8,191 bases of DNA from Gemmatimonadaceae bacterium (GTDB taxonomy: Bacteria > Gemmatimonadota > Gemmatimonadetes > Gemmatimonadales > Gemmatimonadaceae), in the NCBI GenBank assembly GCA_025936015.1, contig JAICUE010000101.1, forward strand, positions 1 through 8,191, in the 5' to 3' direction. Position numbers and translations under genes: made by a program. The stretch's first letter is position 1. Every line of letters starts with the position of its first letter. Of the stretch, positions 1-5,007 are shown piece by piece. The notes under the pieces were generated by a model. That model was not told where the DNA came from. It made no database searches and saw nothing but the letters and a program-made list of their open reading frames with translations.

Positions 1-14
1 ACCGCGAAGTAGTG

Positions 15-45
15 TTGGAAGTTTTACCTCTCTGAGGTCTATACT
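15..45 (+). promoter_or_regulatory. Candidate sigma70-type promoter for the peptidase operon
   Basis: A good -10 box, TATACT (40-45), stands in an AT-richer patch upstream of the riboswitch. The best -35 candidate is TTGGAA (15-20), with a long 19-nt spacer, so the -35 assignment is weak. Transcription would begin near 52 and include the whole aptamer. Two inverted repeats lie over it: ACCTC-TCT-GAGGT (26-38) between the boxes, and CTCTGA-N14-TCAGAG (30-35 / 50-55) bracketing the -10. Either could bind a repressor. This is inference from sequence only. Confidence 0.45.
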
Positions 46-65
46 GTCTTCAGAGCAGGTTGCAC

Positions 66-81
66 CCCCGCCTCGGCGGGG
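66..81 (+). other. GC hairpin abutting the riboswitch
   Basis: CCCCGCC-TC-GGCGGGG is a perfect inverted repeat ending one base before the aptamer closing stem. With the innermost pair open it gives a 6-bp stem and a 4-nt loop. It could stack coaxially on the aptamer or insulate it from upstream RNA. No U-run follows, so it is not a classical terminator. Confidence 0.5.
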
Positions 82-178
82 CTCCTTGCCAAGGGCAAGC
101 CGGTTGCTGGTCAGCCGGCGCGCAAAGCCGTGAGACGGCGGTGATCCAGTCACCGCCGCCCGTCTGGTTACCAGGGAG
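82..178 (+). ncRNA. Cyclic di-GMP class I (GEMM-I) riboswitch, predicted translational type
   Basis: The core matches the known aptamer in order: AGGGCAA (92-98), a hairpin arm GCCGG/CCGGC (99-103/115-119), GCGCAAAGCC (120-129), a long arm GGCGGTGA/TCACCGCC (137-144/150-157) with a GAC/GTC outer segment, then TGGTTACC (165-172). The closing stem CTCCTTG (82-88) pairs with CAGGGAG (172-178), including one G-U. The ligand-contacting base equivalent to G20 of the Vibrio Vc2 aptamer is G94, and the intercalating A47 equivalent is A124. G at 94 argues for c-di-GMP rather than the 3',3'-cGAMP variant. The first hairpin lacks an obvious GNRA tetraloop, so the tertiary docking may differ from Vc2. 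The 3' strand of the closing stem contains GGGAG, the ribosome site of the gene at 189, so ligand binding is expected to reduce translation. The identification is by motif recognition, not a covariance search. Confidence 0.85.
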
Positions 179-188
179 AGAGTAGACG

Positions 189-1199
189 ATGCACACGAAG
201 TATTTCGCGCGCGCGACGTCGCGCGCGCTCTGGATTGGAGCGATCGCCGCGACCGCACTTGGTGCGTCGAAGGGCGCCGCGCATGGCGAAACTCTGCGTG
301 CCCGGGCATTCAGCGCCGACGGCGCCGCCGATCTCGTCCGCGCCGACTCGGGCGAAGCGGCAGACGCATCGAGCGCCACGGCGCTCATCGCCGGGATTCC
401 GCGCGACACGGTCTACGGCCGCAGCGGGAAGCTGCGCGTCCGTTTCGTCTCTGCTCGGCGCGGGACCTTCGCCGTCCCCTTGCTCACCCGGCTCTTCGGT
501 GACAGCGCGGTCAGCAGCCCGGGGATCTACACGCTCCCCGACAGCATCGCCGACCAGCCGATCAGCTTCATGACGCTCCTTCCGTTCGACACCAAAGTGA
601 AGGGGACGGTGGGCTCGTACCGGGTCGGCTATTGGCCTGAGGAGCGCGGGCGGCTGCGCAGCGACGCCTACGAGAACCCCGACGGATTCGTCGTCGTGAC
701 GCCGGAGAACCAGGACATGCAGGTCTCCGAGCACTTCCGCCTCCGCGACTTCCTCACGCATGATCAGCAGGACGTTTGGCCCAAGTACATGGTCCTCGAG
801 GATGCCCTCATTGACAAGCTCGAGCTCGTGATCGAGGATCTGGATGCGCATGGCGTCCATGTCGACCACATGACCGTGATGTCCGGCTTCCGGACGCCGC
901 AGTACAACGCGCAGGGCGTCGGGCGAAAAGGCGGGAGGGCGAAGGACAGCCGTCACCAGTTCGGCGACGCGGCTGACGTCTTCGTCGACAACAATCGGGA
1001 CGGTCGGATGGACGACCTCAATCACGACCACCGGGTCGATTCGCGCGACGCGAAAGTCATCGTCGCTGCGGTGGAGCGCGTCGAGCGCGCCTACCCGGAG
1101 CTCGCCGGGGGCGGCGGTGTCTATCGCGCGACACGGGCGCACGGCCCCTTCGCGCACATCGACGCCCGCGGCTGGCGCGCACGCTGGAGCCGTAGCTGA
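189..1199 (+). CDS. Secreted M15-family (MepK/YcbK-like) zinc peptidoglycan peptidase, first paralogue
   Basis: A 336-residue protein predicted to cut peptidoglycan peptides outside the cytoplasmic membrane. The N-terminus has a basic stretch and a hydrophobic core (about residues 13-27), as in a signal peptide. Residues about 70-160 look like a beta-rich accessory domain. The M15_3/DUF882 catalytic domain fills the C-terminal half. It has SGFRTP with R235, SRHQFGDAAD with zinc ligands H256 and D263, and a terminal HID with H323 and D325 followed by RGWRARW. This layout matches E. coli MepK (YcbK), which cleaves meso-Dap/meso-Dap 3-3 cross-links; the exact bond cut here is inference. Between the zinc ligands sit two overlapping EF-hand-like loops (residues 267-287; D-N-D-G-type spacing). 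The ATG follows GGGAGAG (174-180) at 8 nt, and that site lies inside the riboswitch stem. The stop overlaps the next start by one base. Confidence 0.9.
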   Translation: MHTKYFARATSRALWIGAIAATALGASKGAAHGETLRARAFSADGAADLVRADSGEAADASSATALIAGIPRDTVYGRSGKLRVRFVSARRGTFAVPLLTRLFGDSAVSSPGIYTLPDSIADQPISFMTLLPFDTKVKGTVGSYRVGYWPEERGRLRSDAYENPDGFVVVTPENQDMQVSEHFRLRDFLTHDQQDVWPKYMVLEDALIDKLELVIEDLDAHGVHVDHMTVMSGFRTPQYNAQGVGRKGGRAKDSRHQFGDAADVFVDNNRDGRMDDLNHDHRVDSRDAKVIVAAVERVERAYPELAGGGGVYRATRAHGPFAHIDARGWRARWSRS

Positions 1200-2230
1200 T
1201 GCACGGTGACCGCCGCGCGGCGCATCCCCCGGTGCGCCGCGACCGCGCTCGCTGGCTGACCGTCGCCGCGTTCGCTACCGCTGCAATGGTCGTGATGCAG
1301 TTCCAGCACCCCCCGCAATCCCTGCTCAGGAAGCCCTTTGAAAACCTCGCGCTCGCGAAGATGGACGTCGCGCCGAGTGCGGATGCGTTCGGGACGAGCG
1401 GCGAGGTGAAGCTCCGCGTGGTCCTCCCCGGCGAGCGCGTCGAGTATCCGCTCGAGGTCGAGGGCGACCCTGCCACCCTCACGTATTCGTGGGTTCGCAC
1501 CGGCAGCGATACTCTCGCCGGCGCGCCGATTCCGCTCGGCGGAGCTGAGCTGATTGCGCCGGACGCACCAGGCATGTATCACCTCGCGCTCCTGCGAGGC
1601 ACGCAGCGCCAGGTTGTCGACGAGATGACGGTCGCCGTGCTCGTTCCCTTCGCCGAGAAGCTCGGCGCGTCGCTCAACGGCTACAAGATCGGGACGTATC
1701 TCGCGGAGCGCCTCGGCGGACATCACGATGCACCGGAAGGGTTCATCGAAGTCGGCCCGGAGGACGTCGATCTCCCGGTGACGACGCATTTGCGCGTGGC
1801 GGATTTCCTGAACCACGATGGCCAGTCTTCATGGCCGCGCTACGTGGCGCTCCAGCCGAAGCTGCTCGACAAACTCGAACTCGTGATCGCCCAGGTCGAG
1901 CGCATGCAGGGGCGCGACACCGCGAACGCCGAATCGGTTGCGCTCGACGTGCACTCCGGCTTCCGCACCCCGATGCACAACATCGGCGTGAAGCGGTCGG
2001 CCCGCGACAGCCGCCACCAGTACGGCGATGCCGCTGACGTCACGATCGACGCGAACTTCGACGGACGCTATACTGCCGCCGACAGCCGGCTCGTCGCGCT
2101 CGCGGTCGAGATGGTCGAGCAGGATCATCCGGAGCTACGCGGCGGCATGGGTGTATATACGAGCCGGCGATACGCGACACCCTACGTGCACATCGACGCG
2201 CGAGGGACGCGGGCGCGCTGGCGGGGCTGA
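1199..2230 (+). CDS. Membrane-anchored M15-family (MepK/YcbK-like) zinc peptidase, second paralogue
   Basis: A 343-residue tandem paralogue of the preceding gene. The N-terminus has arginines followed by one hydrophobic segment (about residues 19-35) with no clear cleavage site, so it may be a signal anchor. A beta-rich region (about 65-160) contains an Ig-like-looking stretch ending in NGYKIGTYL. The catalytic domain carries SGFRTP (R256), SRHQYGDAAD (H273, D280) and VHIDARG (H331, D333), so the zinc site looks complete. One EF-hand-like loop, DANFDGRYTAAD (284-295), sits between the zinc ligands, where the first paralogue has two. Start and stop overlap as TGATG with GGAG at 1186-1189, which implies translational coupling and therefore indirect riboswitch control. 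The N-terminal halves differ far more than the C-terminal ones, suggesting shared chemistry but different placement or partners. Confidence 0.9.
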   Translation: MHGDRRAAHPPVRRDRARWLTVAAFATAAMVVMQFQHPPQSLLRKPFENLALAKMDVAPSADAFGTSGEVKLRVVLPGERVEYPLEVEGDPATLTYSWVRTGSDTLAGAPIPLGGAELIAPDAPGMYHLALLRGTQRQVVDEMTVAVLVPFAEKLGASLNGYKIGTYLAERLGGHHDAPEGFIEVGPEDVDLPVTTHLRVADFLNHDGQSSWPRYVALQPKLLDKLELVIAQVERMQGRDTANAESVALDVHSGFRTPMHNIGVKRSARDSRHQYGDAADVTIDANFDGRYTAADSRLVALAVEMVEQDHPELRGGMGVYTSRRYATPYVHIDARGTRARWRG

Positions 2231-2266
2231 CCGCGAGAGAGCAGCAAGACCCAGGGAGAGCGGCGC

Positions 2267-2677
2267 ATGCAACAGCATCTGCGGGACCGGATCATTCGCA
2301 AGCTGGACTCGCTCTCCGACGAGCGTGGGTATCAGGTTCTCGACTACGTCGAGTTTCTCGAGTCGCGGTATGCCGAGCGTGCGGCGCCGCCCGCGTCAAT
2401 CTTCCAGCGCTTCGGTGACGCGGTCGAAGACTCGCTCCGGGCCGGCAAGGTCTCGGCTACGACCATCTCGAAAGCGATGGGCTTCATGGGCCAGGCAATG
2501 TCCGCGCTCGAGGGCGTCGCGGCTGCTGGCAAGTCTGTTGCGAGTGACATCGCCGGCGCCGCCGGCGTGAACGGGTCCCGCACCACCGGGACACCGGCCT
2601 CCGGCAGCCCCGCGGCCAGCGCACCCAGCGCCCCGCCGACGCCAGGAACACCGAGGTCCGGAGAGCAGGCAACGTGA
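2267..2677 (+). CDS. Small protein with DUF2281-like N-terminus and disordered Pro/Ala/Ser tail
   Basis: A 136-residue protein of unknown function. Residues 1-34 (LRDRIIRKLDSLSDERGYQ then VLDYVEFLESRY) resemble the DUF2281 helix pair, often seen in short antitoxin-like proteins. No toxin gene is adjacent, so a toxin-antitoxin role is not supported. Residues about 45-97 look helical and rich in Ala, Gly and Met. Residues about 100-136 are Pro, Ser, Thr and Gly repeats and probably disordered. No signal peptide or convincing membrane segment is seen. A strong AGGGAGAG lies 7 nt before the ATG. The gene is 36 nt after the second peptidase and overlaps the next gene by four bases (GTGA), so it belongs to the same unit. 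Confidence 0.75.
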   Translation: MQQHLRDRIIRKLDSLSDERGYQVLDYVEFLESRYAERAAPPASIFQRFGDAVEDSLRAGKVSATTISKAMGFMGQAMSALEGVAAAGKSVASDIAGAAGVNGSRTTGTPASGSPAASAPSAPPTPGTPRSGEQAT

Positions 2678-3174
2678 GCCCAAAAGGCCAGGAAAGGACC
2701 GCGCGACGCCGCGGTACGAGCAGCCATCGAAGCGCGGGTGCGGCACGCGGTGCCGCGCCGATCGAGGCGCCCGTCGAAGATGGCGCGCTCGGTCCACGCA
2801 GCGGCGCGAAGAAGACGATGATGCATTACATCCGGCAGCTGCCGAACTATCTCCGCCTTCTCGTCGGGTTGCTGACCGATCCGCGGGTTTCGGGGATGGA
2901 CAAGCTGCTCGTTGCCGGCGCGCTCGCGTACATCGTGATGCCCGTCGATCTCGTCCCCGACTTCATACCCTTCTTCGGCGAGGTCGACGACGTCTACCTG
3001 CTGGTGCTGGCTCTCCAGCGGCTGATTGGCAATGCGGGGCGCGCGACATTGCTGGCCCACTGGTCGGGCGCCGCCGAAGACCTGGCGGACATGAACCTGC
3101 GCGCCGTGTTCTCGGCGGCGGCGTTCTTCCTCCCGGCCCGGATCCGCCGCCGGCTTCGTGGGGCGATGCGCTAG
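2674..3174 (+). CDS. YkvA family membrane-associated protein (DUF1232)
   Basis: A 166-residue protein. The DUF1232 core covers about residues 74-112 and shows the family signature AYIVMPVDLVPDFIPFFG followed by E-V-D-D (residues 85-106), with D92, P95, D96 and D105/D106. This family has no settled biochemical role; its members are short, membrane-associated proteins. The first 47 residues are basic, low in hydrophobicity and probably disordered, an extension beyond the usual short family length. The C-terminus ends in an Arg-rich cluster after a hydrophobic stretch (about 143-155), as if facing the cytoplasm. The start is GTG 2674, inside the stop of the preceding gene, with GGAGAG (2660-2665) 8 nt upstream; this spacing decides the start. 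It is the last gene of the putative riboswitch-led unit. Confidence 0.88.
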   Translation: MSPKGQERTARRRGTSSHRSAGAARGAAPIEAPVEDGALGPRSGAKKTMMHYIRQLPNYLRLLVGLLTDPRVSGMDKLLVAGALAYIVMPVDLVPDFIPFFGEVDDVYLLVLALQRLIGNAGRATLLAHWSGAAEDLADMNLRAVFSAAAFFLPARIRRRLRGAMR

Positions 3175-3187
3175 CCGAACGTTAGGC
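3174..3187 (+). other. Imperfect palindrome at the end of the operon, containing CGTTAGGC
   Basis: GCCGAACGTTAGGC is a 14-nt palindrome with one mismatched pair. It begins on the last base of the ykvA-like stop codon. It is too short to be a convincing terminator. It holds one copy of the recurrent 8-mer CGTTAGGC (3180-3187). Confidence 0.4.
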
Positions 3188-3241
3188 AGCGGCCTCCGGC
3201 CCGCGCAGTCTTCGGCGATCCCTCGCGGGCTGGCCTTCCCG

Positions 3242-3264
3242 AGCCGCCGCGGCTACCTTTCGCC
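3242..3264 (+). promoter_or_regulatory. Short hairpin and possible -10 box upstream of guaB
   Basis: AGCCGC-C-GCGGCT (3242-3254) is a perfect inverted repeat. TACCTT (3254-3259) fits the TAnnnT pattern of a -10 box and would place a transcript start near 3265. No good -35 is visible. If real, the guaB mRNA would have a leader of about 90 nt before GTG 3358, or would be leaderless if ATG 3265 were used. Confidence 0.25.
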
Positions 3265-3290
3265 ATGGCGACTACGATTCCTTCATCGTC

Positions 3291-3325
3291 ACGGCCCGCT
3301 CCGGATCGCTCCGGAAGCGGGCCGT
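3291..3325 (+). other. Strong stem-loop in the guaB leader (or in an N-terminal extension)
   Basis: ACGGCCCGCTCCGGA (3291-3305) pairs with TCCGG-A-AGCGGGCCGT (3310-3325). This gives a 15-bp stem with a single bulged A and a TCGC loop. No U-run follows (next bases CGCGTTTAG), so it is not an obvious terminator. It lies between the two possible guaB starts. Such a long stem fits untranslated leader RNA better than coding sequence and could modulate guaB expression. Confidence 0.6.
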
Positions 3326-3357
3326 CGCGTTTAGAGCAGGCTGGCTCGCCTCCGCGC

Positions 3358-4806
3358 GTGCGCGCCGAGCCAGCACTCACCTTCGACGACGTCCTCCTCG
3401 CGCCGCGGCACTCGCTGACGCATCCGCGTGACGTCAGTACCGCGACCCGGTTCACGCGCGGCATCGCGCTCAATGTCCCACTCGTCTCGGCGGCGATGGA
3501 TACCGTCACCGAATCGGAGATGGCGATCGCGATGGCCCGCGCTGGCGGGATCGGCGTGCTGCACAAGAACATGTCGATCGATCGGCAGGCCGCCGAGGTC
3601 GATCGGGTCAAGCGCTCGGAGAGCGGAATGATCCGCAACCCGATCACGCTGCATCCCGACGCGACGCTTCGCGAGGCGAGCGCGCTGATGCAGCGGTTCC
3701 GCATCTCCGGCGTGCCCGTCGTCGATCGCGAGGGAAAGCTCGTCGGCATCATCACGAATCGCGACCTGCAGTTCGAGCGAAATCTCGATCGCCCCCTCCG
3801 CGAAGCGATGACGCGCGAGCGTCTCGTCACCGCGCCGGTCGGCACGACGCTCGACGAAGCGGAGCGCATTCTGGGACGCAATCGGATCGAGAAGCTTCCC
3901 GTCGTCGACGCCGACGGAAAGCTCACCGGGTTGATCACCGTGAAGGACATCCACAAGCGCCGACAGTTCCCCAACGCGAACAAGGACCAGCACGGGCGCC
4001 TGCGCGTCGCCGCGGCCGTCGGTTCCGGTGGCGACGTGTTCACGCGCGCGAAGGCGCTCGTCGATGCCGGCGTCGACGTGCTCGTCGTCGATACCGCGCA
4101 CGGTCATGCCGACGCGGTGCTCGTCGCGACCGCGAAGCTGCGCGAATCGCTTCCCGACGTGCAACTCATCGCCGGCAACATCGCGACGCGCGCGGGCGCG
4201 CGCGCACTCGTGGAGCGCGGCGTCGACGCAGTGAAGGTGGGCGTCGGCCCCGGCTCGATCTGCACGACGCGCGTCGTCACGGGTGTCGGTGTTCCACAGC
4301 TCACCGCGATCATGGAAGCGGTCGACGGTGCGGGTGACGTACCCGTCATCGCCGATGGTGGCATCAAGTACTCCGGAGACATCGTCAAGGCACTCGCTGC
4401 CGGCGCGTCGAGCGTGATGATGGGATCCATGCTCGCCGGTACGGAGGAGAGTCCTGGTGAATCGTTCCTGCTCGAGGGGCGGCGCTTCAAGATGGTGCGC
4501 GGAATGGGCTCCCTCTCCGCGATGCAGGATGGCAGCGCCGACCGCTACTTCCAGGAAGGCGAGATGTCATTGAAGAAGCTTGTCCCCGAGGGAATCGAGG
4601 GACGCGTGCCATATCGCGGGCCGGTGAGCGACGTGCTCTATCAGATGATCGGCGGCCTTCGCTCCGGGATGGGCTACGTCGGCTGTGGCGACATCGATGC
4701 GCTCCGCACCGAGACGGAATTCGTCCGCATCACCACGGCGGGGCTGCGCGAGTCGCATCCCCACGACGTCACGATCACGCGCGAAGCGCCTAACTACAGC
4801 TCCTGA
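3358..4806 (+). CDS. guaB: Inosine-5'-monophosphate dehydrogenase
   Basis: Oxidises IMP to XMP with NAD+, the committed step of GMP synthesis, in the cytoplasm. Numbering from GTG 3358 gives 482 residues, close to the E. coli enzyme. ALTFDDVLL opens the TIM barrel. Two CBS domains (about 92-150 and 151-210) interrupt it. The catalytic loop GPGSICTTR places the nucleophile at C302. The mobile-flap Arg-Tyr pair is R396-Y397 (GSADRYFQ), followed by EGIEGRVPYRG. GTG 3358 is preferred because conservation starts there. The 31 extra residues from ATG 3265 use many A/T-ending codons, include the only TTA codon in any gene of the window, and span a 15-bp stem-loop. Neither start has a clear Shine-Dalgarno, so 3265 remains possible. 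A strong terminator follows the stop. Confidence 0.97.
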   Translation: MRAEPALTFDDVLLAPRHSLTHPRDVSTATRFTRGIALNVPLVSAAMDTVTESEMAIAMARAGGIGVLHKNMSIDRQAAEVDRVKRSESGMIRNPITLHPDATLREASALMQRFRISGVPVVDREGKLVGIITNRDLQFERNLDRPLREAMTRERLVTAPVGTTLDEAERILGRNRIEKLPVVDADGKLTGLITVKDIHKRRQFPNANKDQHGRLRVAAAVGSGGDVFTRAKALVDAGVDVLVVDTAHGHADAVLVATAKLRESLPDVQLIAGNIATRAGARALVERGVDAVKVGVGPGSICTTRVVTGVGVPQLTAIMEAVDGAGDVPVIADGGIKYSGDIVKALAAGASSVMMGSMLAGTEESPGESFLLEGRRFKMVRGMGSLSAMQDGSADRYFQEGEMSLKKLVPEGIEGRVPYRGPVSDVLYQMIGGLRSGMGYVGCGDIDALRTETEFVRITTAGLRESHPHDVTITREAPNYSS

Positions 4807-4830
4807 GCGCGCACTGACTTCGCAGCTCTT

Positions 4831-4872
4831 CACATGCGGCGCCGCGTCGCGGCGCCGCATGTGTCGTTTCTC
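4831..4872 (+). terminator. Intrinsic terminator of guaB
   Basis: CACATGCGGCGCCGC (4831-4845), loop GTC, and GCGGCGCCGCATGTG (4849-4863) form a perfect 15-bp stem. It is followed by TCGTTTCTC, a short and interrupted T-rich tail. It begins 24 nt after the guaB stop and separates guaB from the permease. Confidence 0.85.
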
Positions 4873-4895
4873 CCGTGTGTCAGGGGGAAATTTGC

Positions 4896-4925
4896 TTGAC
4901 AAAGACAGCACCCGCGACCCAACTT
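4896..4925 (+). promoter_or_regulatory. Candidate promoter for the APC permease
   Basis: TTGACA (4896-4901) is a perfect -35 hexamer in otherwise GC-rich DNA and is preceded by an A/T patch (GGAAATTTGC). The -10 is poor: the best nearby match is CAACTT (4920-4925) with an 18-nt spacer. A promoter is expected here because a terminator lies just upstream. Either an activator helps this promoter or the -10 consensus is relaxed. Confidence 0.5.
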
Positions 4926-5007
4926 CCCGCGCGGTTGGTCCCTACCTCGACGGGCGGGCGTGCGTTGTTCCTGCGGCCTGTCCCTTACGTCCCTGGAGAA
5001 AACCGGT

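Noticed and set aside
82..178. 3',3'-cGAMP specificity or another riboswitch class (ydaO c-di-AMP) for the leader RNA
   Set aside because: The base that is A in cGAMP-specific variants is G here (G94). The ydaO core elements are absent, while the GEMM-I elements appear in order.
168..1157. A 329-residue open frame on the minus strand opposite the first peptidase
   Set aside because: It has the same mirror-frame composition and no recognisable motif, and the + strand gene has complete zinc-binding motifs.
2267..2677. Antitoxin of a toxin-antitoxin pair, from the DUF2281-like start
   Set aside because: The neighbours are a peptidase and a YkvA protein, no toxin-like gene is present, and the protein is longer than typical antitoxins, with a disordered tail.
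3265..3357. A purine riboswitch upstream of guaB
   Set aside because: There is no three-way junction with the conserved purine-aptamer core. Only a single long stem-loop is seen.
4960..5007. Upstream GTG start for the permease, adding 16 residues
   Set aside because: The ATG at 5008 has a well-placed GGAGAA, and the added residues are unlike family N-termini.
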